From the NCBI GenBank assembly GCA_963807925.1, contig CAWEDP010000002.1, positions 3,224,001-3,288,000 of the forward strand: 64,000 bases of DNA, in the 5' to 3' direction. Of the stretch, positions 34,509 through 43,847 are shown piece after piece. Below the pieces are notes generated by a model that was not told the DNA's origin, did not search any database, and worked only from the letters and a program-made list of their open reading frames with translations. The stretch comes from CAWEDP01 sp963807925 (GTDB lineage: Bacteria; Acidobacteriota; Vicinamibacteria; Vicinamibacterales; CAVVIG01). The translations under genes were made by a program, and so were the position numbers. The first letter of the stretch is position 1, and every line of letters begins with the position of its first letter.

Positions 34509-37500
34509 CTAGAATTCGAATTTTAGTTGCACGGCGATCATTCGCGGTGAATTATCGCCGCCCAGTCCGACACCGAGCAAACCCGTCGGCGGTGAGGTCG
34601 TGTACGTGAGCGCACCGAACCCGGTTTGCGTACTCGGCTCACCGGGAATGCCCGCAGTCGACGTCGGAAGCGCAAAGTTCGCGCGGTTGAACAGGTTGAA
34701 CACTTGCAGTTCCGCTCGCACCGTCGTCCGTTTCGAGCGGGCGATCCGTTTGCTCACGTACAGATCGCTCCAGACGAACTGCGGGCCGCGTACGGATTGC
34801 GACCGAGATCCCCAAACTGACACGTCGCCAGCGAGTCTCCGCCGCGACAGGCGCCGGTACTCGGATCGACGCTCGAGACAAAGGCATCCGGATTCAACCA
34901 CTGGAGCGTGCCTGGCGGTGTGACACCCGTAATCGGCATCGTGGTGTACAGCGGCACGCCCGGTACGACGCTCGCGAACTGCGGGCCGCCGCCGTTGATG
35001 ATGCCGTGGCCGTTTGCGGAATACGGCGCGCTCTGCACGGTGAAGGGCACACCAGTGTGCCAGAAGAAGGTCTCCGAGATTTGCCAGCCGTTGATCAGCG
35101 CAGCCAGCCACGGACGTGACGCGTGCGCGGGCAGCTCGTACGTGTACGACGCCGTGAGGTTGTGGCGAATGTCGTAATCGGCGTCGCCGAACTGCCGGGC
35201 GAGCTCGCCGGGCAGCGGCGAGAGCAGCGCCCCCGCCGAGAACGGCAGGAATCCGCCGTTCGAAACCGCGTCCTGCGAGTGACTCCACGTGTAGTTGGCG
35301 ATCCACGACAACCCGGCGCTCGGGCGGCGCTGCAGCGTGAGTTGCAGGCCGTTATACCGGCTCGTCGCATTCGACATGAACTGCGTCACGTCGCCAAAGC
35401 GGGGATCGGGCGGCTTCCCGTACGGATACGGTGCGAAGCAGCCGTCGCACACCGTCTGATAGCCGTTCACATGCATTTGGTACGTGAGGTCGTAGCCGCG
35501 CGTGCCGACATACTGCGCGCGAAGCATCATGCGCGCCGGCAGCTCCCGTTCGAAACCGGCGCTCCACTGCAAGTAGAAGGGCACGGCGAGGCCGCCGGGC
35601 GGCAGCGCGGTCACGTTCACGGGTGGGAGGCACGCGCTCGGATTCGCGAGCGCCGAGGCACATGAGCGCTCGCCGTTTCGAAACCCAGAGAGGAAGGCTT
35701 GGTTGGCCGCGGCCGTCGCATCGACGGCGCTGTTCGGCACACCGGGCGCGATCGCCAACCCGCCGGCTGATCCTAGCAACCCGCCTTGAAAGCTGTTCAC
35801 GAACGGCGGGTTGGGAGCGAGCGCGTCGATCAGGCTGCCCGCCGGCAACAGATCGCCGAACACCCCGAACCCGCTGCGCAGCAGCGTGCGCGGTGTCACT
35901 TGCCACGCGAGACTGGTGCGCGGCTGCCAGATCGCGCCCGGCCGCGCGTTGAGCACCCGAGACTGATTCGTCGCCATGACGGAATCGATCGGTTGATTGA
36001 TGTCATGCGCCATCTGATCGAACGAGGTGTTCAAGCGCGTCAGCGCGGACGACGGGCTAGACGGATTCGAGATCCAGGCGGTTCGCAACCCGATCGTCCA
36101 CGTGGCGCGGTCAGACAGCTTGATGGCATCCTGCGCGAACACGTCGATATTGTTGACGCGGAACGCCGTGATCGGAGCGGCTGGGAAGGCGCGCGTCGCC
36201 GTCGAGGCGACGCCATAGATGAATTGCGGCAGCGTCGTGTAGGTGACGACCGGCGTGGTGCCTGCGCCGAAATCATAATCGTCGAACCGAAGCCATCGGA
36301 TACTTTCGCCGAATCGCCACTCGTGCCGCCCGGCCGTCCAGGTCACATCATCGTTCACGTGGAACCGTGTGGCTTTGCGACCCTGCGGCCACAAGTAGTC
36401 GAGCCCGCCCAGCGTGGCGAAGGGGACGTTCGGTCCCTGCCCTTGCAGCACGATTGGGAAGGCCGATAAGGTCGCCCCGAGATCCGACGGCGCGAACACG
36501 CTCGAATACCACGAGAACGACGGATTGAAATGGTTCACGAGGTGATCGCTGAAAATGTGGGTGTAGCCCGACACGAACGAGTACAGCGGCTGTGGCGAGA
36601 TCGCGTGAAACAGCGGACTGATGGGATCGGTGTATGCGGCCTGGAGGCCCGTGTCGGCCTGAAGCCGATACCAGACGAGGTTGTTCGGGTTGACGTTCTG
36701 ATCGATCCGCAGCGTGAACACCTGCTCATGGTCCGGACTGCTAAGTGTGACGTTCTGTCGATTCGCGCAGCCGTCGCCATTAGGCACCGCGCCAGTCGCG
36801 ACGCCGCCCGCCGCGATTAAGGGACAGCCCAGGACAGGCAGCGGCTGCCCTGCCGTGCTGCGGTACAGCGAGAACATTCGTTGATAGAAGGGCACAAGCT
36901 GCGGCGCGGCCGGATAGGTCGTGCCTGAAATGGCGTCCACGCCGCCGCGCGGTAGTTGGCCGAGGATGTACTGCTGGAATGCCATCGTCGGTACCGTAAC
37001 CGTTGTGGCGATCGGCACGCGGATGCGGACCTGCTCGAAGTCCGCGAAGAAGAACACCTTGTTTTCGCGGACAGGTCCGCCGAGACTGCCGCCGTAATGC
37101 ACGACCTGCGTGTCCGGCTTCTGTCCCCCAACCAGAGTCGTGAAGTAGTTGGCGGCGTTCAGCGCCGATCCATTCCACAGGCCGTAGGCGTTGCCGTGGA
37201 ACGCGTTCGTCCCGGACTTCGTGACGTAGTTGACTTGCGACGCCGCGTACCGCCCCTGGTCGACTCGGTACGACGTCGTGTTGACGGTTACTTCCTCCAT
37301 CGAATTCATCCCGAGTACCAGGTTCGTTGCCAAACCGCTGTTCAGATTCGTCAACGGATCGTTCGTCTCAAGGCCGTCGACGATGAAGCCGTTGGACGTG
37401 CCGGGCAAGCCATTGACCTGGAAGTTGCCAAACCCGCTGGGACCGCCGACGAAATCATTGCCGGAGCCTGCCGTATTCATCAGCGCGCCGGCCGCGAGTT

Positions 37501-37993
37501 GCGCCGGGAACGTGATATCGCCACCGGGGTTGGGCAGGCTCTCGATGGCCGCTACCGCGAAGGTGGTCGTTGTGTTGGGATTGCGCGTGTTCAGCACGGG
37601 TGGTTCCGCGGACACGCTGACGGAGGCCGTGAGTCCCGCAATGGGCAGCGTCAACGTGATGGTTTCCGTGCGGCCAAGGGGGACGGTAACCGGCTGCTCC
37701 ACTCGCTCAAATGCTGGGGCTTCGGCTTCCACCCGGTAGCGACCGGGCTGCACATGTGGAAACGAAAAACGACCCTCGATGTCTGACGAAACCGTACGGC
37801 GAAAGCCCGTGTCCAGGTAGATGACGGTGATCGTGGCACCGCCGATGGCGCCCCCGCTCGGATCGACGACCTGCCCACCGAGTCCGCCCGTGGTCTCGCT
37901 CTGTGCGGAAGCGATGACCGGGAACGCCACGCTCATCAAGGTCGCCGCGAAGAACGCGCAGTATCGGACCGTCTGGTGCCGCAGGATGTGCAT
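34509..37993 (-). pseudogene. TonB-dependent receptor with carboxypeptidase-regulatory-like domain, one frameshift near the C-terminus
   Basis: About 1,160 codons. A signal peptide (residues 1-30, cleaved near SAQS) is followed by a carboxypeptidase regulatory-like domain (GGLGGQVVDPSGGAIGGATI), a plug (VNGLPGTSNGFIVDGLETND) and a long beta barrel: the Oar-like arrangement common in Acidobacteriota. The main frame runs to NPYAARSSSG, then one missing base near 34790 moves the last barrel strands (FVWSDLYVSKRIARSKRTTV ... IAVQLKFEF) to the next frame. The terminal aromatic residue is intact, so a sequencing error or very recent mutation is plausible. It would import large nutrients across the outer membrane. 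Confidence 0.85.
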
Positions 37994-38042
37994 AGATTTT
38001 GACTATTCAAACTCAGCATCTATGCTAATCGAAATCGCCTGG

Positions 38043-38402
38043 GCTGGCGCGTCAATCTCCCGGTCGACAATCGGCAAGGCTCGCAGCAAGTCGGCCATCA
38101 CGTAAGGGCCGACGTCTTGAGCTGCGCGGAGGCGCGGTCAAGGTCCGAAGCGCCGCGGAACGTGGCGGCGGAGCATAGCGACGAGACCTTGACGGCGCCG
38201 AGCACAGCGGGATGCTGAAAGACGTGATGGCCGCGGTGCACATCGCAGGTCACAACTCGCCGCAGATCCTGGGTCAGTACGAGGCCCAGAACGCGGTCAC
38301 CGAGACGCCACAGATCAAACGCAGAACGCCGCTCTGATTGCCGTTCTGAGGGCGCAGATCCGCTCACGCTTCCCGCGCCACGTGCAGGCTTCAGCGACAC
38401 GC
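38043..38402. other. Region upstream of IS21 with a possible gene remnant
   Basis: A 100-codon minus-strand frame at 38098-38400 contains VLGLVLTQDLRRVVTCDVHR and continues plausibly to its stop, but its N-terminal third looks random and no family is recognised. It may be the end of a gene truncated when elements inserted here. Confidence 0.3.
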
Positions 38403-38424
38403 AAGCCGTGGTGTGAACGACCCC
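38403..38424. repeat. Left arm of a 22-bp inverted repeat split by IS21
   Basis: The 22 bases here are the exact reverse complement of 41238-41259 on the other side of the IS21 element. With the element removed the arms would be about 39 bases apart and form a large hairpin. Confidence 0.75.
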
Positions 38425-38632
38425 ATCCGTTCAGGCGCAGGGCCACCCTGCGCGCGCCACGCCATCGTGATCACCTGTTCCACGCCATCGTGATCACTCA
38501 TTCCACGGCATCGTGATCACCCGTTCCACGGGTCGTGATCACCGATTCCACGCCTCGTGATCACCGGTCGGCGACGCTGAGCCAAGGGTTCTGCCATCGT
38601 GGCTTGGGCGACATCCCGTCCCAAGGAGTGCG

Positions 38633-40207
38633 ATGGCCACGGAACGACTGCTCATGCGACACATTCGAGAGATTCTGCGGTTGAAATGGACATTACGCCG
38701 GAGTCACCGGGACACGGCCCGGAGGCTGGGGATCAGTGCGGGCGCCGTCGCCTCGGTGATGACCCGGGCCAAGGCGATGGCGCTCACCTGGGACGCCGTC
38801 GGCACCCTCAGCGACGACGCGTTGGAGCGCACCCTGTATGGGCCGAAGCTCGCGTTGACCGTCGCCCGGCCGGGGCCCGATCTGGTGTGGATGCACACCG
38901 AGTTACGGCGGCCGGGCGTGACGCTGGAGCTCCTGCATCTCGAGTATCTGGCGACGCATCCCGACGGCTACCGGTATTCGGCGTTCTGCGGGCACTACCG
39001 GCGCTGGCTGGCGCAGCAGCGCACCTCGATGCGCCAGGTCCACACGGCGGGCGAGAAAACGTTTGTCGATTACGCAGGGCAGCAGCCGTCGTTGGTGGAC
39101 CCCACGACCGGCGAGATGGTCCCCGTCGAACTCTTTGTCGCCGTGCTCGGGGCCTCCAACTACACCTACGCCGAGGCCACGCTCACCCAGCGCAGCGTCG
39201 ACTTCATCCAGAGTCACACGCGGACCGTGGAGTATTTCGGCGGTGTCTCTGCGGTGGTCGTGCCGGATCAGCTGCGGACCGGCGTCACCGATCCCTGCCG
39301 GTACGAGCCGACCATCCAGCGGACGTATGCGGACTGGGCGCGGCACTACGGCACGGCGATTGTCCCCGCCCGGCCGGCCAAGCCGCGCGATAAAGCGAAG
39401 GTCGAAGTCGCGGTCCAAGTCGCCGAACGCTGGATCCTCGCCCGGCTGCGGAACGAGACCTTCTTCGCCCTGGTCGCGTTGAACGCCCGGATCGCCGAAC
39501 TCCTCATCGATCTCAATGACCGTCCGATGAAAGGGTACGGCGGCGCCTCGCGCCGCGCGCTCTTCGAGCGCTTTGATCGGCCGGCGCTGCAGCCGCTCCC
39601 GCGGGATCGCTACGTCCACGCCGATTGGCGCCACGCGCGCGTCAACATCGATTACCACGTCGAGGTCGATCGGCACTATTACTCCGTTCCTCATGCGTTG
39701 ATTCACGCCGCCGTCGAGATCTGCCTGACGGCGACGACGGTCGACGTGCTGCTGCGCGGCGTGCGCGTGTGGCTCCACGTGCGCAGCTATCTGCCCGGTC
39801 GCCACACGACCATCCCGGAGCACATGCCGAAGGCGCACCGCGCGCATCTGGAGTGGAGCCCTTCCCGCTTGATCGGCTGGGGCGCCACGATCGGGCGCCA
39901 CACCGAGGCGCTGGTCCAGGCGCTGCTCGAGAGCCGGCCCCATCCCGAGCAGGGGTATCGCTCGTGCCTGGGCATTCTGCGGTTGGCGAAGCAGCATGGC
40001 TCGGACCGGCTCGATGCCGCGTGCGCCCGCGCGCTCGCCGCCGGCGCGCGCTCCTATCGTCACGTCGAGTCGATCCTCAAACACGGCCTGGACCGTCTGC
40101 CCCTGGACGGCGAGCCCGCGCCGAGCGCGCGGCCCGTGCATGCCAACGTCCGCGGCCCTGCGTACTACGAACCGCCTGATGCCGAAGGAGACCGCCATGC
40201 TGACTGA
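38633..40207 (+). CDS. istA: IS21-family transposase IstA
   Basis: A 524-aa protein: N-terminal HTH (RHIREILRLKWTLRRSHRDT), an rve catalytic core with DDE residues in KTFVDYAGQQP, VVVPDQLRTGV and DKAKVEVAVQ, then the Mu-transposase-like C-terminal domain (IDYHVEVDRHYYSVPHALIH). It performs the strand transfer of the element. It overlaps istB by 11 bp. Confidence 0.92.
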   Translation: MATERLLMRHIREILRLKWTLRRSHRDTARRLGISAGAVASVMTRAKAMALTWDAVGTLSDDALERTLYGPKLALTVARPGPDLVWMHTELRRPGVTLELLHLEYLATHPDGYRYSAFCGHYRRWLAQQRTSMRQVHTAGEKTFVDYAGQQPSLVDPTTGEMVPVELFVAVLGASNYTYAEATLTQRSVDFIQSHTRTVEYFGGVSAVVVPDQLRTGVTDPCRYEPTIQRTYADWARHYGTAIVPARPAKPRDKAKVEVAVQVAERWILARLRNETFFALVALNARIAELLIDLNDRPMKGYGGASRRALFERFDRPALQPLPRDRYVHADWRHARVNIDYHVEVDRHYYSVPHALIHAAVEICLTATTVDVLLRGVRVWLHVRSYLPGRHTTIPEHMPKAHRAHLEWSPSRLIGWGATIGRHTEALVQALLESRPHPEQGYRSCLGILRLAKQHGSDRLDAACARALAAGARSYRHVESILKHGLDRLPLDGEPAPSARPVHANVRGPAYYEPPDAEGDRHAD

Positions 40208-40928
40208 ACCGACCCTCGATCGCCTCCGCGCCCTCCGTCTCGGCGCGATGGCCGACGCGTACCGGACGCAGCTGCAGGACCCGGCGATCGGGGCCCTCAG
40301 CTTCGACGAACGCGTCGGCCTGCTCGTCGACGCCGAGCATCTCTCGCGCGACAATCGCAAGCTCGCCCGCCGGCTCAAGGAGGCCAAGCTGCGCATGGCC
40401 CAGGCCTGTCTCGAGGATCTCGAGTACGCGCCGCGCCGCGAGCTCGATCGGGCGCTGATGCGCCAGCTCGCGACCGGCCGCTGGATCGCCGAACACCGCA
40501 ACGTCCTCATCACCGGCGCAACCGGCGTCGGCAAGACCTACGTGGCGTGCGCACTGGGGCAGCACGCGTGTCGGCAGGGCTACCGGGCGATCTACCGGCG
40601 ATTCCCGCGCTTCTTTCAGGAGCTGGCGCTCGCACGCGCCGATGGCTCCTACACGACCGTGCTCGCGCGGCTGGCGCGCGTGGACGTCCTGATTCTCGAT
40701 GACTGGGGCCTCGCCGCCGTGACCGATGTGCAGCGCCAGGATCTCCTCGAGGTGATGGAGGATCGCGACGCCACGCGCTCGACGATCATCACGAGTCAGC
40801 TGCCGCGCGATCAGTGGCACGCGTATCTGGGTGACCCGACGATCGCCGACGCCGTCCTCGATCGCCTCGTCCACAACGCGTATCCGATCACGCTGAAAGG
40901 CCCGTCGCGACGCAAGGAGAAAGCCTGA
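40197..40928 (+). CDS. istB: IS21-family helper ATPase IstB
   Basis: A 243-aa AAA+ protein related to DnaA/DnaC, with Walker A GATGVGKTYVA and Walker B LILDDWG. It starts at ATG 40197 inside the end of istA (GAAGGAG upstream). It assembles on target DNA and stimulates IstA. Confidence 0.92.
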   Translation: MLTEPTLDRLRALRLGAMADAYRTQLQDPAIGALSFDERVGLLVDAEHLSRDNRKLARRLKEAKLRMAQACLEDLEYAPRRELDRALMRQLATGRWIAEHRNVLITGATGVGKTYVACALGQHACRQGYRAIYRRFPRFFQELALARADGSYTTVLARLARVDVLILDDWGLAAVTDVQRQDLLEVMEDRDATRSTIITSQLPRDQWHAYLGDPTIADAVLDRLVHNAYPITLKGPSRRKEKA

Positions 40929-40943
40929 GTGGAGCGACGGGCC

Positions 40944-41017
40944 GTGGACGCTGCCGGACCCGTGGACGCACAGACCGCGCCCACCGGTCCTTGGAAAACC
41001 GCCGCGGTTTTCCACGA
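40944..41017 (+). repeat. Three-way-junction-like fold behind istB (first IS21 copy)
   Basis: The outer stem CGTGGA/TCCACG (40944-40949/41012-41017) encloses hairpin 1, GGACCCGTGG/CCACCGGTCC (40957-40966/40982-40991, one mismatch) with loop ACGCACAGACCGCGC, and hairpin 2, GGAAAACCGC/GCGGTTTTCC (40994-41003/41005-41014). Hairpin 2 and the outer stem share three bases, so they compete or coexist dynamically. The fold lies between istB and the right terminal repeats. Confidence 0.55.
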
Positions 41018-41237
41018 GCGCCCACCGCCATCATCGAATCGTGAAAGGAACAAGAACAGAACGACGAGAGAAACCGAAAACCGAGCCACTATCACTGGAG
41101 GCGAACACCGGATAACCTATCCCGCAGCTCAGCGTCGCGTCGCTCCGATCACGATGCCGTGGTCCGCGTGATCACGATGGCGTGGACGGACTGATCACGA
41201 TGGGTGGAATGCGCAGCCACCCTGCGTCGCCCGCACC

Positions 41238-41259
41238 GGGGTCGTTCACACCACGGCTT
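41238..41259. repeat. Right arm of the 22-bp inverted repeat split by IS21
   Basis: Exact reverse complement of 38403-38424; see that entry. The intact structure would have been a stem of 22 bp with IS21 now sitting in its loop. Confidence 0.75.
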
Positions 41260-41425
41260 CCTCATCAATCAGACGCGGTGTGCGCGCTGACGGGCGGCAG
41301 ACTACGCCGCCCGATCGCGGCGATGCTGCCGCGAAACGCTTGCGAGGGCGTGCGATTCGCAAACTTCGTGCGCGCGATGGATTGCTGTCTGCTGGCTGGA
41401 AGCGGAGCACGGTCGAAATGGTTCA

Positions 41426-41454
41426 GGACAACCTACGCGGTCGCTAGGTTGTCC
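41426..41454. terminator. Hairpin at the end of the minus-strand island genes
   Basis: GGACAACCTA (41426-41435) and TAGGTTGTCC (41445-41454) form a perfect 10-bp stem with a nine-base loop at the very end of the gene at 41433-42516. There is no T tract, so it may stabilise the message end rather than terminate on its own. Confidence 0.45.
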
Positions 41455-42516
41455 CCCCCGTGGAGCCCTTTCTCGACCCCGTCGGCTGTACCGATGAGCG
41501 GTGCGAGCTGCAAGTACTGATGCGGAAGTTCGGCGAATTCGACGCGCCCCTCTCCCCGCTGGAGCTGGTCTCGAAGGGCCGGCGTCTGCATCGCCCGGAG
41601 CGCCTGCACACCGCGTTGCTGCCACACGCGATAGAGCGCATCGAAGCGAGCGGCACCGAACTTACGAGCGGTCGTCGTGACGTCGAGATCACGGTCAGCC
41701 GAGGGGCACACAACCTCGCCCCGACGCGCGCGGAAGTACCAGTCCAGTTCGTCGACCTCACGCGGGGTCAACGGTATCAGGAACGCGTCGCGCACGGCAT
41801 AGCGATAGAGCGCGACCGCCTTGCGGAAACGGCGCGGCAGCAGCACGCGAACCGTCCATTCATCGACCCACCTCAACAGGTCCGCGTGGCGCAGCAGGAA
41901 TACCCGAAACTCGGTCGGCACTTCGCGCGTCGCAAGGTACGAAAAACACGTGTCGCCGGTGGCCTTTGAGCGGCACGCCGATTGGCAACTTCTCGGGAAA
42001 GAATCGCGTCGTCTTCTCAGTCTCGGTGCCGTAAGTGAGATGCGGGTACCAGTCGTCCGACAGCTCCCTGTCGAGGGCTTCGCGAAAGTACGCGCGCTTG
42101 TCGTGCTCGGTGCCCAGCCAGCTGTGCCGCCGGTCCGCGAGCACGGCGTCCAGGAGCATCAGGCGTTCGACGAACCGTCCCAGAGAGGCTGGCTTTCGGT
42201 GGCGATTATTTGGTTCGCCGATCGCCTCGTAGAGCGGCTTGTACTGGACGTGATACAGCCGCCCGCGGTGCAGCGCGCCAGGCGTGATGAGGGTAGCGTA
42301 TCCCTCCCTCACGAGCTTGGTCAGAAAGTCGTGCGTCTTCTGCCCATGCGCCAGGCCCGTGAACGCGCGGTACTGCCGTTCGAGGAATACGCCGGAGAAG
42401 ACGAGGACGTGGACGAGAAACCGTGCTTGGCGGATCGGAAAGCCCAGATCCATGAGCGCCTGGATCCGACCCGGGCGGACGCTCTCGTCCATGTAACACG
42501 GGACCAAGCGCATCAT
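41433..42516 (-). pseudogene. Replication-relaxation-like mobile-element protein, frameshifted
   Basis: The N-terminal two thirds, from ATG 42516 (ARFLVHVLVFSGVFLERQYR ... GQKTHDFLTKLVREGYATLI), look like a winged-helix protein of the replication-relaxation type common on conjugative islands. Near 41935 the frame breaks; the continuation YLATREVPTEFRVFLLRHAD is in another frame down to 41433. One indel therefore separates about 195 from 165 codons. The start overlaps the end of the next gene upstream (ATGA). Confidence 0.65.
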
Positions 42517-43478
42517 ACGAAGTCCTCGGCCACGCGCGGATCGAAGCCGCGCCCGCCACTCCGGCCGCCGCCTCCGTAGCAGCGGAATCCCAATCTCGCC
42601 ACGCCCCGAGCGTGCGCCCCTCGGTAGTGCTCGGTGACGACTTCCACGTCCTCGTGGCGGTCGCGTCCGTCGAGTTCGTACTCAATGCGGAAGTCCGGGA
42701 AGTGGACCGACTCATCGAAGTGCGGGAGGTCATGGTCGCGCGCCCATTCCTCGATCTCGCGAGCGTCGCGATCCGGTCGCCCGTCGCTGTCCGGCCGACC
42801 GCGATTCGAGTCCTGCAACCACTCCTGATACTCGCGCTTGAGCTCGTGCTCGAGGACGACGCCGCGGATGTCCGCGCCCTGCTTCCGAAGTCGCTCCTCT
42901 TCACGCAAGTACGCCCGATAGAGTTGGACGTCGTGCGACAGTTCACGGGCTCGGTTCACGCCGGCATAGAACGTTTGCCCGCGTCCGTCGTCGTGCTCGC
43001 GACGATTGGCATCCAGGAGGTGGCGCCCGCGTTCAGTCAGTGTGACAGCACGATCACGACCATCCAGTGCGACGAACCGCATGAGGCCTTCGTCGCGGAG
43101 GTGCCGCAGGTCAGGTTCTCGCGCCTCGCCGGACTCGTCCCGGGGATCCCTGAGATCGCGCTCCGCCACGACCCGAAACGCGCCGACGGTTGCGAGCGAG
43201 CGGCTGTCGTCGCCGTTCAGTTCGTACCGGTGATCGCCGTCCATCACGACCTCCCGTTCGAGACCGCGCGGCAGTTCAAGCCCACCGAGGAAGACATCTC
43301 GTGGATCGATCTCGCGGTCGCGTGAATCGCGATCTCGATCGCGAGTGTCGTCGTCACGGTCACGAGGGTCGTCCGCTTCGCGATCAGAACTGGGACCGCG
43401 CCCCAATTCGATCCAGGGCATGTCTACGTCACGTTTTTCGTCGCGCTCCAGATCTCGCGGGTCAAGATCGAAATCCAC
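42513..43478 (-). CDS. Mobile-element protein with Arg/Asp-repeat N-terminus and helical C-terminus
   Basis: A 321-aa protein. The first 65 residues are charged low complexity (RDRDDDTRDRDRDSRDREID). A winged-helix-like domain follows (RHLRDEGLMRFVALDGRDRAVTL, ERGRHLLDANRRE), then a helical region (ELKREYQEWLQDSNRGRPDS) and a Gly-rich end. It has the look of a conserved partner of the adjacent replication-relaxation-like gene, with which it overlaps by 4 bp. Function unknown; DNA binding is likely. Confidence 0.6.
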   Translation of the reverse strand: MDFDLDPRDLERDEKRDVDMPWIELGRGPSSDREADDPRDRDDDTRDRDRDSRDREIDPRDVFLGGLELPRGLEREVVMDGDHRYELNGDDSRSLATVGAFRVVAERDLRDPRDESGEAREPDLRHLRDEGLMRFVALDGRDRAVTLTERGRHLLDANRREHDDGRGQTFYAGVNRARELSHDVQLYRAYLREEERLRKQGADIRGVVLEHELKREYQEWLQDSNRGRPDSDGRPDRDAREIEEWARDHDLPHFDESVHFPDFRIEYELDGRDRHEDVEVVTEHYRGAHARGVARLGFRCYGGGGRSGGRGFDPRVAEDFV

Positions 43479-43847
43479 AATGCACCTCCGTCAGCGAATA
43501 GCGCCAGCCGTGAGCCACGGCCTAAGGCCGAAGCAATATGACTGTGGGCGTCAGGCAGCGACCTGAGTCAATGCCGGACGCTTACCGAGGTTGGCGCGCT
43601 CGTCGGGCTCTGTAGCGACGACGAGCCGCCTGGCGGGTGTGCAGGTTTGAAGCGAAGAATCCGCCGATCACCGTTATAGCGCTCGACTGGCGAGCGAGCA
43701 AGCACGTCGACTCACACACGCCGACAACAACGCGCACGTTCTCGTTGATAGTTTTCCACCTGCGGCGACAGAGCGATGCCGGCGGCAATCAAGCATTGCC
43801 CTGTGCTCGCCGACGTCAAGGTGTACGCGACATTGTGCCTCCTCAGG
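43479..43847. other. Gap with no supported gene
   Basis: About 370 bp between the Arg/Asp-repeat gene and the end of the serine recombinase. Only short frames without ribosome sites or family motifs. Confidence 0.4.

Larger units (their letters stand above)
38449..41215 (+). mobile_element. Complete IS21-family insertion sequence
   Basis: 2.77 kb with istA and istB. It is flanked by the 7-bp target duplication GCCACCC (38442-38448 and 41216-41222). The left end (38449-38570) carries five copies of a 22-23-bp repeat around TTCCACGCCATCGTGATCAC; the right end (about 41150-41215) carries three inverted copies, the multiple transposase-binding sites of this family. Both ends begin TGCGC. It appears intact. 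Confidence 0.9.

Noticed and set aside
36956..37786. A long plus-strand frame across the TonB receptor gene
   Set aside because: Antisense shadow; the receptor on the minus strand has a signal peptide, plug and barrel.
38903..40534. A 543-codon minus-strand frame
   Set aside because: Antisense to istA and istB; composition is that of a high-GC shadow frame.
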